Shown: positions 45,499-54,470, counted from the stretch's first letter. The stretch is DNA of 64,000 nucleotides from SIRX01 sp965213905 (GCA_965213905.1 OZ243922.1:248001-312000); one strand, 5' to 3'. The notes: generated from the sequence alone by a model not told the origin. Numbers and translations: made by a program.

Positions 45499-46059
45499 GT
45501 GCGATTGTTGGGTAGAACGAAGAGGTTGCAGGGTGAGAGCGTCGAGCTTCGCCGCCACGCCCGTGGGAACTATTCCTTGTACGCCGAATGGTACGGCGAC
45601 CCGGAGGTTTGGCACCTCACGAGCTGGACTTCGGCCCCGCTGGGGCGTCCCGCCGTAGAGCGCCTCTTCGACGAGCGTGAGAAGTCCGTCGCAGACGACT
45701 CTTTCGCCATACACCTCAAGGATGAGAAGGAGCCCGTGGGCGTCATAAGCTTGATGAACGTTAGCGACGCCAACGCCTCGGCGGACTTGTCCATAATCCT
45801 TGGTCCCTCGGAAGAGCGAGACCAGGGCTATGGCGCCGATGCGATCTCCACGCTACTGGATTACGCTTTCGGGGAACTGGAACTCCACCGCGTCGGCCTG
45901 AGCGTCTTCGAGTTCAACGAGCCCGCGGTCTCGACCTACGAAAAGCTCGGGTTCCGCAAAGAAGGCCGCTACCGTGAAGCCGTAAAACGGGACGAAACGT
46001 TCCACGACGCCATACTCATGAGCATCTTACAGACGGAGTGGAACACCCCTAACCCCTGA
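45499..46059 (+). CDS. GNAT-family N-acetyltransferase (RimJ/RimL-like)
   Basis: A 186-residue acetyltransferase. The acetyl-CoA loop is seen as GPSEERDQGYGADAISTLLDYAF (about 110-132), followed by LHRVGLSVFEFNEPAVSTYEKLGFRKEGR, which is characteristic of the RimJ/RimL group acting on protein or small-molecule amines. The start is GTG 45499; an internal TTG at 45526 is possible because no clear ribosome-binding site precedes either. It is convergent with pheT, with an 11-base overlap of the 3' ends. Confidence 0.82.
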   Translation: MRLLGRTKRLQGESVELRRHARGNYSLYAEWYGDPEVWHLTSWTSAPLGRPAVERLFDEREKSVADDSFAIHLKDEKEPVGVISLMNVSDANASADLSIILGPSEERDQGYGADAISTLLDYAFGELELHRVGLSVFEFNEPAVSTYEKLGFRKEGRYREAVKRDETFHDAILMSILQTEWNTPNP

Positions 46060-48484
46060 CCCGCGTCCCGAACTCCTTCTCCAAAAGCCCGACGATGCTC
46101 TCCATCTCCGCATTTACCATCTCGTCGGTCAAGGTTTCTTCCCCCTGAAACGAGAAGTTGAACGCGACGCTCTTTTTGCCTCCCGGCACCTGGTCCCCCT
46201 CGTACACGTCAAAGACCCGGGCATCGTTTAGCAAGCTGCTTTGTAGGGATTTTAGAGATCCCAGCAAGACGCCGACCTGAATCTTCTCGTCTACCAGAAC
46301 CGCCAGATCCCGGGAAACTACCGGAACGTTGGAGAACGGTTCGAATTTGGGCTCCGGGTCCGGCTCGCACAAGTTCGCGGCCAACTCGAAGGCAGCAACC
46401 GGCCATCCGGCGAGCCCGAAGTTCTCCGACACTTGGGGGTGCAGTTCTCCCAACCAACCGGCCTCGTGGCCGTTTATCCGCGCCACGGCGGACCGGCCGG
46501 GGTGTAGAAAGGGTTTCGCCGAGGCTTCGAAGGTCGCGCCCGGCAAAAGACGCTCGACGATTCCTTTGGCCTCGAAGAAACCGGCCCGCCGCTCGCCAGC
46601 GTTCCATTCAACCGGGCGCACGGTCCCGGCGAGCACCGCCGAGATCCTCTGCGTTTCTTTTACCCCTATAAGGTCGAAAGCGTGTTCGGCGTCTGATACT
46701 ACGCCGGTGAGCCGGAATTGGGCCGCCGTTTCTTCGTCTTCGGGGGGGTTTTCTTCGAAGGTGTGGCCCAACTCGAAGAGTGAGACGCCGCGCCGGCCAA
46801 ACGACCGGTTACGGTTGGCGGCGTCGAGCAAGCCCGGCAGAAGCGTGGTGCGGAGCTTGCTGGCTTTCACGCTCAAAGGGTTGTCTAGTTCGACGATGCC
46901 GTCGTTGTTTTCGAGGCCGAGGTCGTCCCACCAGCGGCCGGGACCGAAGGGGTAGGTGACGGCTTCCGAGAGCCCCAGGTCGGCGAGCAGTCGCCGCAAG
47001 AGCCGGCTTTTGCGCTGCCCGATGGTGAGCCGTCCGGTTTGGGACACGGTGGGGAGGTCTTCGGGGACGAGATCCAAACCAGAGATCCGGCCTAGCTCTT
47101 CGATCAAGTCAGCCTCCCGCGTGAGGTCTCTGCGGAAGGTGGGAACTTCTGCGGTCACCCGGCTATCCTCGCGCCGCGTTTTGCATCCCAGCGCGCCCAG
47201 TATTCGCGTGGCCTCGTTTTCTCCCACCGGCCGGCCGAGCAGGAGTTCCGCCCGGGCGGGGCGCAGCGGGACTTCCCACGGCTCCACCGGCTCCAGGTAG
47301 TGGCCTAGCGTATCTTCGGCGGCGCAGCCATTAGTATTCTGCGTAATTAGTCCGGTCACCCGGTCCATCGCGTAGTCTACCGAGTTCGGGTCCAGCGCGC
47401 GCTCGAAGCGTCCCGAGGCGTCGGTGCGGATGCCGAGTTTCTGTGAAGTTTCGAGTACGTTGCGGCTGTTGAAGTTGGCGACCTCGATCAGGAGGTCGGT
47501 CGTGCCGTCGCCGACTTCCGCCTCCTCGCCGCCCATAATCCCGGCTATCGCCCGGGCTTTTTCTTCGTCAGCGATCACGAGCATCGAATCATCCAACTTG
47601 CGGGTAGAGCCGTCGAGGAGGGTTAGCTCTTCACCCGCCCGCGCCCGCCGGACGACGATTCCCTCGTGGATCTTCGCGGCGTCGAAGGCGTGTATCGGCT
47701 GTCCGGTCTCCAACATAGCGTAGTTGGTCGCGTCCACCACGGCGCTTATCGGCCTCATCCCGGCGGCGTAGATGTGGCGCCGGACGGCTATGGAGGCCTG
47801 GCTGTCCGGGGTTATGCCCGAGACGCGCCGCAGGTCGTAGCGCGGGCAGAGGTCTTCGTCCTCGACCCGTAGTTCATATCGTCCCGTCGGTTCTCCGCCG
47901 GCGTCGAAGGAAGGTTCCGGAATGCGGAAGTCCGTGCCAAGGATCGCGGCCAACTCGCGGGCCAGCCCGATCATGCCCATCAAGTCCGGCCGGTTCGGGG
48001 TTATCTCAAGATTCAACACAACCTCGCCGACCGGGAAGTATTCCGCGAGGGGCCGGCCAACCTCGTAGCCTTCTTCAAGCAGTAGTATCCCCTCGTGGCC
48101 GTCTGAGATGCCCAACTCCTTCTCGCTCATCATCATCCCGTAAGATTCGAGGCCGCGGAGCTTCGCCTTTTTGAGTTTGGTTCCGTCGGCCATGACGCTG
48201 CCGGGCAAAACCACGGGGATCCGGGCTCCAGGGTATGGGTTGGGCGCGCCGGCGACGATCTGGACCTCTTGCCCCCCCAGATCCACCTTCGCGACGTTGA
48301 GCCGGTCGGCGTTTGGGTGCGGGCCGAACTCCAGCACCTCCCCGACCACGACTTCCCCGTCCGAGACGCCGAAGTATTCGACGCCTTCTACCTCTTGGCT
48401 GTGTAGGGAAAACACCTCTACCAGCTTTTCGGCCGAAAGGTCGAAGTCTACGTACTCCCGGAGCCAACTTAACGGAACGCGCAA
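46049..48484 (-). CDS. pheT: Phenylalanyl-tRNA synthetase beta subunit
   Basis: An 811-residue subunit. The N-terminal EMAP/OB-type tRNA-binding domain (FGPHPNADRLNVAKVDLGG, about 55) is followed by the B3/B4 editing domain (NRPDLMGMIGLARELAAI), B5, and a class-II-like core. The C-terminal ferredoxin-fold anticodon-binding domain is present (FEPFSNVPVVSRDLAVLVDE, then SFQGEETLTDEMVNAEM). Length is normal. It starts at ATG 28 bases after the pheS stop; with pheS it forms the alpha2-beta2 enzyme. Confidence 0.95.
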   Translation of the reverse strand: MRVPLSWLREYVDFDLSAEKLVEVFSLHSQEVEGVEYFGVSDGEVVVGEVLEFGPHPNADRLNVAKVDLGGQEVQIVAGAPNPYPGARIPVVLPGSVMADGTKLKKAKLRGLESYGMMMSEKELGISDGHEGILLLEEGYEVGRPLAEYFPVGEVVLNLEITPNRPDLMGMIGLARELAAILGTDFRIPEPSFDAGGEPTGRYELRVEDEDLCPRYDLRRVSGITPDSQASIAVRRHIYAAGMRPISAVVDATNYAMLETGQPIHAFDAAKIHEGIVVRRARAGEELTLLDGSTRKLDDSMLVIADEEKARAIAGIMGGEEAEVGDGTTDLLIEVANFNSRNVLETSQKLGIRTDASGRFERALDPNSVDYAMDRVTGLITQNTNGCAAEDTLGHYLEPVEPWEVPLRPARAELLLGRPVGENEATRILGALGCKTRREDSRVTAEVPTFRRDLTREADLIEELGRISGLDLVPEDLPTVSQTGRLTIGQRKSRLLRRLLADLGLSEAVTYPFGPGRWWDDLGLENNDGIVELDNPLSVKASKLRTTLLPGLLDAANRNRSFGRRGVSLFELGHTFEENPPEDEETAAQFRLTGVVSDAEHAFDLIGVKETQRISAVLAGTVRPVEWNAGERRAGFFEAKGIVERLLPGATFEASAKPFLHPGRSAVARINGHEAGWLGELHPQVSENFGLAGWPVAAFELAANLCEPDPEPKFEPFSNVPVVSRDLAVLVDEKIQVGVLLGSLKSLQSSLLNDARVFDVYEGDQVPGGKKSVAFNFSFQGEETLTDEMVNAEMESIVGLLEKEFGTRVRG

Positions 48485-48512
48485 AATAGTGCCTCTCTAA
48501 GCTCTCTAAGAA

Positions 48513-49541
48513 TTAAAACTGGTTCAGGAACCGCAGGTCGCCCTCGAAGAACATCCGGAGGTCCGGGATACCGTACTTGACCATCGCCATCCTATCGGGG
48601 CCCATCCCGAAGGCGAAGCCCGTGTACTCCTCTGGGTCGTAGCCGACCTCTTCGATCACCGCCGGGTCAACCATCCCCGCGCCGAGCATCTCCAGCCACC
48701 CGCTACCCTTGCAGACTTTGCAGTTGGGATCCCCGCCGCCACACACAAAGCAGCTCACGTCTAGCTCCACGCTCGGCTCGGTGAACGGGAAGAACCCCGG
48801 CCTCAGGCGTACGCCCACGTCTTCCCCGAACACGTACCGGGCCATTTCGGCCAGCGTGCCTTTGAGGTGGGCGAGCGTGAGCCCACGGTCCACGGCGAGG
48901 CCTTCGATCTGGTGAAACATCGGGGTGTGGGTCGGGTCCGAATCCCGCCGGAAGGTCTTGCCCGGCACGACCACGTAGATTGGAGGTTCCTGAGAGAGCA
49001 TCGTCCGCACCTGAACCGGCGACGTGTGCGTTCTCATCACCAACCCCTCGTCCACGAAGAAGGTGTCGTGCTCGCTGCGCGCCGGATGCCCCGGCGGAAT
49101 GTTCAGCGCGGTGAAGTTGTAGTAGTCGGTCTCGACCTCCGGCCCTTCGGCGACCCGGTAGCCGAGCCCCACAAAGAAGTCCACCACGTCGTCTATTACC
49201 CGGAGCGTCGGGTGCAGGCTGCCTTCCTGGTACGGGAGGCCGGGAAGCGTTACGTCCACAGCCTCTTCCCGCAACCGGACTTCACGCTCGGCATTGCCCA
49301 ATTCCTCGGCCCTCGCGGACAGCGAGTCTTCTATCCTGCGAGAGGTGATGTTGGCAGACTTGCCGACCTCTTTTCGCTCGTCCGGCGAAAGCGTGCCGAT
49401 GCTCTTCTTGATCTCCGTAAGCTCCGCGGAGCGACCGAGAAACCTGACCCGCACCTTCTCTAGTTCGGCGGTCGTGTCAGAGTTGGATACGGCTTCCAAG
49501 GCCTCGGCTTCGAGTTCTTCTATGCGCTCGGTAACGGACAT
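48513..49541 (-). CDS. pheS: Phenylalanyl-tRNA synthetase alpha subunit
   Basis: A 342-residue catalytic subunit. Motif 1 is near HPTLRVIDDVVDFFVGLGY, motif 2 is PGKTFRRDSDPTHTPMFHQIEGL (split at HTP) and motif 3 is AFGMGPDRMAMVKYGIPDLR. An N-terminal coiled coil (about 1-90) binds tRNA. A four-cysteine insert (CFVCGGGDPNCKVCKGSGW) forms a likely zinc knuckle, seen in part of the family. It starts at ATG nine bases after the SpoU gene region and is followed by pheT. Confidence 0.96.
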   Translation of the reverse strand: MSVTERIEELEAEALEAVSNSDTTAELEKVRVRFLGRSAELTEIKKSIGTLSPDERKEVGKSANITSRRIEDSLSARAEELGNAEREVRLREEAVDVTLPGLPYQEGSLHPTLRVIDDVVDFFVGLGYRVAEGPEVETDYYNFTALNIPPGHPARSEHDTFFVDEGLVMRTHTSPVQVRTMLSQEPPIYVVVPGKTFRRDSDPTHTPMFHQIEGLAVDRGLTLAHLKGTLAEMARYVFGEDVGVRLRPGFFPFTEPSVELDVSCFVCGGGDPNCKVCKGSGWLEMLGAGMVDPAVIEEVGYDPEEYTGFAFGMGPDRMAMVKYGIPDLRMFFEGDLRFLNQF

Positions 49542-49549
49542 GTAGGCGG

Positions 49550-50254
49550 CTATGGTAGCACACGCATATACGCCTGGTAGAGCAGAATCGAAGCCGCCAT
49601 CGCCGCGTTCAGCGAGGCCGCCCGGGAAGGTATCGTAACCACCCTATCACAGGCTTCCACGACCTCTGCCGGCAACCCTTTTCCTTCCGGGCCAACGACC
49701 AGCACGAGCTTCTCGTCGGGGAGGTCTCGTGGGGATTGTTCTCCTCTCGGAACCGTCGCCACGCTGGTGAACCCGGAGCCTGCCGACGCTTTCAAAAGCT
49801 CTAGCGTGCCGACTTCCCGCGCCACGGGGGTGTGAAAAAACGAGCCCATCGTGGCCCGGACGGTCTTGGGGTTGTAGAGGTCGGCGCAACCGGACGACAG
49901 CGCCACGCCAGCGCCGAAAGCGTGGGCGGCCCGGATTATGGTCCCGACGTTGCCGGGGTCTTGGACGCCGTGCAACAGAACTACCCGTTCACGAGACCCG
50001 AGCACGCGCTCCCCGGTAACGTCCAGAAAAGGGAAAACCCCGACGGAACCTGCCGGGATCGTGAGCGTCGAGATACGACGTATGTCTTCCGGCGCCTCGA
50101 AGGTTTGCCGGGGCGGTTCGGGAGACTCCCGAATCAGGGTTTCCCCCTCTGCCAGAAACAGCCTTTCGGCCTCCCGATACTTTTTTTGCCGGAGCCCGGC
50201 GGCCCGCTTGAGAGAGATGGTCCGCGAAACGGCGTCGCCCTCGGGATAAACCAT
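49550..50254 (-). CDS. SpoU/TrmH-family RNA 2'-O-methyltransferase
   Basis: A 234-residue SPOUT enzyme. The three knot motifs are seen: VVLLHGVQDPGNVGTIIRAAHAFG (about 95-118), KLVLVVGPEGKGLPAEV and VTIPSRAASLNAAMAASILLYQ. An N-terminal substrate-binding domain with QKKYREAERLFLAEGETLI is present. These enzymes methylate rRNA or tRNA ribose. The gene sits between rplT and pheS, a usual place in gram-positive genomes, and starts at ATG. Confidence 0.88.
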   Translation of the reverse strand: MVYPEGDAVSRTISLKRAAGLRQKKYREAERLFLAEGETLIRESPEPPRQTFEAPEDIRRISTLTIPAGSVGVFPFLDVTGERVLGSRERVVLLHGVQDPGNVGTIIRAAHAFGAGVALSSGCADLYNPKTVRATMGSFFHTPVAREVGTLELLKASAGSGFTSVATVPRGEQSPRDLPDEKLVLVVGPEGKGLPAEVVEACDRVVTIPSRAASLNAAMAASILLYQAYMRVLP

Positions 50255-50263
50255 GTTTTCTGG

Positions 50264-50827
50264 CTAGCTCTGCTCCTCGTCGGGGCCGGCTTCTTTGGCG
50301 GCCTCTTCGACGTCTTCGACCAAGACGCGGCCTTCCACTCCAGAGCCTTCGACCTCTTCCAGATCCACACCGAGTTCTTCGGCGTCTCTTTCGGCTGCCT
50401 CGGTGGCTTCTACGTCCCCGGACGTTTCAGCGGCAGGCTTTTCCATCGTGAGGCTTTTCTGGACGGGTTTACCGTCGAGCGCGTTTTTGACTTGTTCGAC
50501 CACGGCGGCGAAGGCCTCCGGCTCGGTGGCGGCGAGGTCGGCCAGGATCTTGCGGTCCAGGTCTATCTCGGCGAGGCGAACGCCGTAGATGAACTGCGAG
50601 TAAGAAAGTCCGTGCTCGCGGGCCCCGGCGTTGATGCGTTGGATCCAGAGCGACCGGAAATCCCGCTTACGCTGCTTGCGTCCCTCGTAGGCGTAAACAC
50701 CGCTCTTCCAAACCTGCTCCTTGGCCCGTTTGTACGAGCTCTTCTTCGTTCCCCGGTAGCCTTTGGCCTGATCCAAGACCTTCCGGCGCTTTTTACGGGC
50801 GTGAACGCTACGTGATGCGCGGGCCAT
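50264..50827 (-). CDS. rplT: Ribosomal protein L20 with C-terminal E3-binding-like domain
   Basis: Residues 1-117 are a normal L20 (ARASRSVHARKKRRKVLDQA, YAYEGRKQRKRDFRSLWIQR, INAGAREHGLSYSQFIYG). A linker of about 24 residues follows, then residues 142-179 read TEAAERDAEELGVDLEEV, EGSGVEGRVLVEDVEEAA. This closely follows the peripheral-subunit-binding (E3-binding) domain pattern of 2-oxoacid dehydrogenase E2 chains. L20 is essential for 50S assembly and represses its own operon in several bacteria. The extension would be exposed on the ribosome; its role is unknown. It starts at ATG two bases after rpmI. Confidence 0.93.
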   Translation of the reverse strand: MARASRSVHARKKRRKVLDQAKGYRGTKKSSYKRAKEQVWKSGVYAYEGRKQRKRDFRSLWIQRINAGAREHGLSYSQFIYGVRLAEIDLDRKILADLAATEPEAFAAVVEQVKNALDGKPVQKSLTMEKPAAETSGDVEATEAAERDAEELGVDLEEVEGSGVEGRVLVEDVEEAAKEAGPDEEQS

Positions 50828-50828
50828 A

Positions 50829-51026
50829 CTACCTCACCCCCAACAGACGCTTGAGACGCTTCTCGTCGGCGTTGCTGGCGGTAGTCTCGGTGTTCAGACG
50901 CCGCTTACGCTTCTGGTGTTTCTTCTCCAGGATATGATTGTGCCCGGCCCGGCGGCGGCGCACTTTACCTTTTTTACCCACCTTAAAGCGGTCCTTCGCC
51001 CCCTGGTGGGACTTCATCTTCGGCAT
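50829..51026 (-). CDS. rpmI: Ribosomal protein L35
   Basis: A 65-residue basic protein: PKMKSHQGAKDRFKVGKKGK, VRRRRAGHNHILEKKHQKRK, then RRLNTETTASNADEKRLKRLL. It is in the normal infC-rpmI-rplT order but is separated from infC by a membrane-protein gene. ATG is preceded by GCGGAGGAAAAC. About 100 bases before it contain a possible hairpin (GAACCGGGCGAACCGGC). Confidence 0.95.
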   Translation of the reverse strand: MPKMKSHQGAKDRFKVGKKGKVRRRRAGHNHILEKKHQKRKRRLNTETTASNADEKRLKRLLGVR

Positions 51027-51132
51027 GTTTTCCTCCGCGTTTCGTCAGTTTACTTTCATAAAGGCTCGCGGCACGGGAGTCGAAGCCGGTTCGCCCGGTT
51101 CTTTTTGAACAGCGCATTAGTGTATCAGAGTA

Positions 51133-51498
51133 TTACGCTTCTGTATGTCGGTGCGTACCACTCGTCCTTGATGTCTTGTTGCCGGCGAAGTACGCCGCAA
51201 GGACCAAGACAGCGCTTCCCGCGTACAGTGCCGCCAGCAAACCATTGTCCGGAGGTATGACCGTAATACTCAGGCCAGCCGCCACGCCGAGGGCGACCGT
51301 CGCAAAATAGGGCAGAAAGAGCACGAGTATCGCTCCTATGCCCCCTACTAGAACCACGAAGACCGACGCCCATAACTCCGGCTCAACCCCGGGCGGGGCA
51401 TTGACAACTCGGGATACGCCGACCAATGCCGTCATGACGCTCGTCAGAAAAGCTACTATAAAAGACGCTGCGACCAAAACTATCTTCGAGGCCCGCAC
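51133..51498 (-). CDS. Hypothetical membrane protein between infC and rpmI
   Basis: A 121-residue protein with four hydrophobic segments: IVLVAASFIVAFLTSVMTALV, LWASVFVVLVGGIGAILVLF, YFATVALGVAAGLSI and LYAGSAVLVLAAYFAG. No family recognised. It interrupts an operon that is otherwise highly conserved (infC-rpmI-rplT). GC content is somewhat lower at its ends than in the ribosomal genes. It starts at ATG. Confidence 0.6.
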   Translation of the reverse strand: MRASKIVLVAASFIVAFLTSVMTALVGVSRVVNAPPGVEPELWASVFVVLVGGIGAILVLFLPYFATVALGVAAGLSITVIPPDNGLLAALYAGSAVLVLAAYFAGNKTSRTSGTHRHTEA

Positions 51499-51529
51499 AA
51501 CTACCCCGTTGTTCTCGTTCGCAGCCTGG

Positions 51530-52066
51530 CTAGCCGGCGGCGCTCTTCTCTTTGTTATCCGACGACTTCGCGGACTCTTTCTTCGGGGCCATCACCATGA
51601 CCATGTTGCGGCCATCGAGGTTTGGCTGGCTCTCGACGCGGCCCAGGTCTTGCAGGTCTTCTTCGAGCCGGCGGAGGAGCTTCTCGCCCAACTCGGGGTG
51701 CTGGACCTCACGCCCGCGGAACATGATCGTGACCTTGACCTTGTCGCCGCCCTTCAGGAAACGTTGGACGTGGCCCTTTTTGGTCTCGAAGTCGTGGTCG
51801 CCGATCTTGGGCCGGAGTTTTATCTCCCGGACGTTGACGACTACCTGATTTTTGCGGGCCGCTTTGCGGTCCTGTTCCTTCTGGTATTTGTACTTGCCGT
51901 AGTCCATCATTCGGACAACCGGCGGGCTCGCGTTCGGCGCGACTTCGACGAGGTCAAGATCCGCGTTCTCGCCGTAGTCCATCGCTTCCCGGATGTGCTT
52001 GATTCCTAGCTGTTCTCCATTCTCGGAGATCAGGCGTACCGAGCGGGCCCGGATCTGGCCGTTAAT
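51530..52066 (-). CDS. infC: Translation initiation factor IF-3, non-canonical start
   Basis: IF3 binds the 30S subunit and checks start codons. The N-domain RINGQIRARSVRLISENGEQ, LGIKHIREAMDYGENADLDL is followed by VVRMMDYGKYKYQKEQDRKA, and the C-domain has KGHVQRFLKGGDKVKVTIMF and RGREVQHPELG. Between the in-frame TAA at 52112 and the internal Met at 51982 there is no ATG, GTG or TTG, although homology runs through that stretch. The ATT at 52066 (Ile of RING) is given as the start because infC uses AUU in E. coli and B. subtilis. An AGAGGAG lies 33 bases further up, so a start nearer to it is possible. Confidence 0.9.
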   Translation of the reverse strand: MNGQIRARSVRLISENGEQLGIKHIREAMDYGENADLDLVEVAPNASPPVVRMMDYGKYKYQKEQDRKAARKNQVVVNVREIKLRPKIGDHDFETKKGHVQRFLKGGDKVKVTIMFRGREVQHPELGEKLLRRLEEDLQDLGRVESQPNLDGRNMVMVMAPKKESAKSSDNKEKSAAG

Positions 52067-52193
52067 CCTCGGTTCTTCTTCAGCGGCTACTGTGCACCAC
52101 TCCTCTCGAAATTAGCTTTTTGGGGCCACAAACCTTTCTCGGGCAATATTCTGATAGAGCGCCGGGCGGGCGCGGAACCCCAACTACGTTTCT

Positions 52194-52223
52194 ATTGTAC
52201 CGCGCTTTTACTCCCCATGTCTA
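52194..52223 (-). promoter_or_regulatory. Likely promoter of the infC operon
   Basis: On the minus strand TAGACA (52218-52223, within the end of thrS) and TACAAT (52194-52199) are 18 bases apart. The transcript would have a leader of about 80-120 bases. TTGGGG and CCCCAA in it can pair, which may matter for autoregulation. Confidence 0.5.
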
Positions 52224-54130
52224 TAAGACCCCCTGGCAGCGATTTCCTCTCTCGCCCGCCCGATAAACTCTTCGACCCCGGCGGCTTCTTGCTGCTTCTC
52301 GCCCCGGCGCCGGATGTTTACCGTTTCGGCTTCTTCTTCCCGGTCGCCGACTATGAGGAGATAGGGTATCTTTTGACGGGCGTTCTCCCGGATTTTCTTC
52401 TGCATGCTACTCATCGAATCGTCCACCTCGACCCGCAGCCCGGCTTCGCGCAACCGTCCCTGGACCTCGCGGGCATAACCCAGGTGGTGGTCGGCTATGG
52501 GGATGACCATGGCCTGAACCGGCGAGAGCCACAGCGGGAACGCGCCGCCGTAGTGCTCGACCAGGACGCCGAAAAAGCGCTCCATGCTGCCGAGTAGGGC
52601 CCGGTGCACCATGTAAGGCCGGTGTGTCTGCCCGTCTTCGCCGACGTACTCGATGCCGAAACGCTCCGGCAGGTTGAAGTCGAACTGGATGGTGGAGAGT
52701 TGCCACTCGCGCCCGAGCGAATCGTTCACCTTTAGGTCGATCTTCGGACCGTAAAAAGCGCCGCCGCCTTCATCGAGCTGGTAAGGAACCCCGTGATCCT
52801 CGACCGCTTTCCGCAGGGCTTCGGTGGACCGCTCCCAGTCATCCGGGTCACCGACGTATTTTTCGGGCCGGGTCGAGAGGTAGGCGCGGAAGTCTTGCAT
52901 ACCGAAGGAACGCAGGACGTAGAGCGAGAACTCAAGCGCGCGGCCGATCTCCTCTTCCACCTGATCCGGGCGGCAGAAGATGTGGGCGTCGTCCTGGGTA
53001 AAGCCGCGTACCCGGGTAAGCCCGTGCAACACGCCGCTCCGCTCGTAACGGTAAACGGTCCCGAACTCCGCGTACCGGGCGGGCAAATCCCGGTAGGATC
53101 GCATCTGGCTCTTGAAGATCTGGATGTGAAACGGACAGTTCATCGGCTTTGCGTAGTACGACTCGCCTTCTATGTCCATCGGCGCGAACATGTTTTCGGC
53201 GTAGAAGTCCAGGTGGCCCGAAGTCTCCCACAGCCCGGCGCGACCGACGTGCGGTGAGAACACCCACTCGTAGCCGTTGTCTAGGTGGGCCTGCCGGGAG
53301 AAATCTTCTATCTGGACCCGGATCATGGCGCCTTTCGGATGCCACAGGATGAGCCCCGGCCCGACTTCTTCGGAGACGCTGAAAAGGTCCAACTCACGGC
53401 CGAGCTTGCGGTGGTCCCGCGCCCGGGCTTCCTCCAGGCGCCTCAGATACGCTTTGAGTTCTTTCTCCGTCGGCCACGCCGTGCCGTAAATGCGGGTGAG
53501 CATTTTGTTGTTCTCGTCGCCCCGCCAGTAGGCGCCGGCGACGTTTTGCAGCTTGAAGGCCCCGAGCCTACCGGTCGAAGGTACGTGCGGGCCGCGGCAA
53601 AGGTCGAGGAACTCTCCCTGGCGGTAGATCGTAATGTCGCCGTCTTCGAGGTCCCCGATCAGCTCCAGCTTGTAAGGGTTGTCGGCGTAGACTTTTTCGG
53701 CTTCGTCTTTGGAGACCGCCTCGCAATGGATCGGGAGGTCACGCTGTGAGATCTCGCGCATCCGCTCCTCGATGAGCGGGAGGTCGTCGTCGGAAATTTT
53801 CCCCTCCACCTCAATATCGTAGTAGAAGCCGTTCTCTATTGGTGGCCCGATCGTGAGCTTGCTCCCCGGGTACAACTCCTGGACGGCCTGCGCCATCGCG
53901 TGCGCCGTGGAGTGCCGCAGCACGTAGAGGCCTTCAGGTGAGTCTTTCGTAACCACCTCGAACTCTTCGCCACCTTCTAATTGCGAGTCGAGGTCCACCA
54001 CTTCGCCGTTGACCTTCGCGACGACCGCGTCGCGGGCCAGGCGGGCCCCGATCTTCCCGGCCACGTCCAGCGCGCTCTCGCCGGCTTCTAACTCTAGTTC
54101 TCTACCATCAGGTAATTTGACCGCCGCCAT
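52208..54130 (-). CDS. thrS: Threonyl-tRNA synthetase
   Basis: A 640-residue class II synthetase. It has an N-terminal TGS domain (VKLPDGRELELEAGESALDV), an editing domain (LRHSTAHAMAQAVQELYPGS, with the HxxxH motif) and the catalytic core with zinc ligands in YYAKPMNCPFHIQIF. Motif 2 is FGTVYRYERSGVLHGLTRVRG (split), and the anticodon-binding domain ends the chain. Length is normal. It starts at ATG preceded by GGAGGATTTTAG. It lies upstream of infC on the same strand, as in many bacteria. Confidence 0.95.
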   Translation of the reverse strand: MAAVKLPDGRELELEAGESALDVAGKIGARLARDAVVAKVNGEVVDLDSQLEGGEEFEVVTKDSPEGLYVLRHSTAHAMAQAVQELYPGSKLTIGPPIENGFYYDIEVEGKISDDDLPLIEERMREISQRDLPIHCEAVSKDEAEKVYADNPYKLELIGDLEDGDITIYRQGEFLDLCRGPHVPSTGRLGAFKLQNVAGAYWRGDENNKMLTRIYGTAWPTEKELKAYLRRLEEARARDHRKLGRELDLFSVSEEVGPGLILWHPKGAMIRVQIEDFSRQAHLDNGYEWVFSPHVGRAGLWETSGHLDFYAENMFAPMDIEGESYYAKPMNCPFHIQIFKSQMRSYRDLPARYAEFGTVYRYERSGVLHGLTRVRGFTQDDAHIFCRPDQVEEEIGRALEFSLYVLRSFGMQDFRAYLSTRPEKYVGDPDDWERSTEALRKAVEDHGVPYQLDEGGGAFYGPKIDLKVNDSLGREWQLSTIQFDFNLPERFGIEYVGEDGQTHRPYMVHRALLGSMERFFGVLVEHYGGAFPLWLSPVQAMVIPIADHHLGYAREVQGRLREAGLRVEVDDSMSSMQKKIRENARQKIPYLLIVGDREEEAETVNIRRRGEKQQEAAGVEEFIGRAREEIAARGSYRHGE

Positions 54131-54470
54131 CTAAAATCCTCCGAACACCAAAAACACGAAAGCGAATATCATCATACGCAATTTTACCTGTTAGACGAAA
54201 GTAGTTGGAAATTTAGTTATCCACTTGAATACTGACGAGTAACCTCGACGTCACTGTAGAAGCAGAAGACTGGGCCAGAGACTACCCCAACTGCGAAGCT
54301 TGGGAGGCTTCTCGATCTTCTACCGTCCCTGCCAGAATTTTGATTTGCTACGGACAGCGTTTTGTAACAAAAATAATTTTGTTTAAGTTTCTCAACAACG
54401 TTAGAGAGATAGTAGACTGGTATGCTCAAAATCCACAAGATACAGGTTTGTCAACTCAATCCTTTAAAAT
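54131..54470. other. AT-rich stretch upstream of thrS, no gene recognised
   Basis: Base composition is clearly richer in A/T than the thrS side. A minus-strand frame at 54217-54438 exists but has no ribosome-binding site and looks random. The first 40 bases hold the thrS ribosome-binding site; the rest belongs to the patch that runs to the tRNA genes. Confidence 0.5.

Noticed and set aside
51060..51115. Plus-strand hairpin with TTTTT before rpmI
   Set aside because: No plus-strand gene ends upstream of it, and on the minus strand it lacks a T-run, so it is not a supported terminator.
54217..54438. Minus-strand frame of 73 codons before thrS
   Set aside because: No ribosome-binding site, random-looking composition and no family features.
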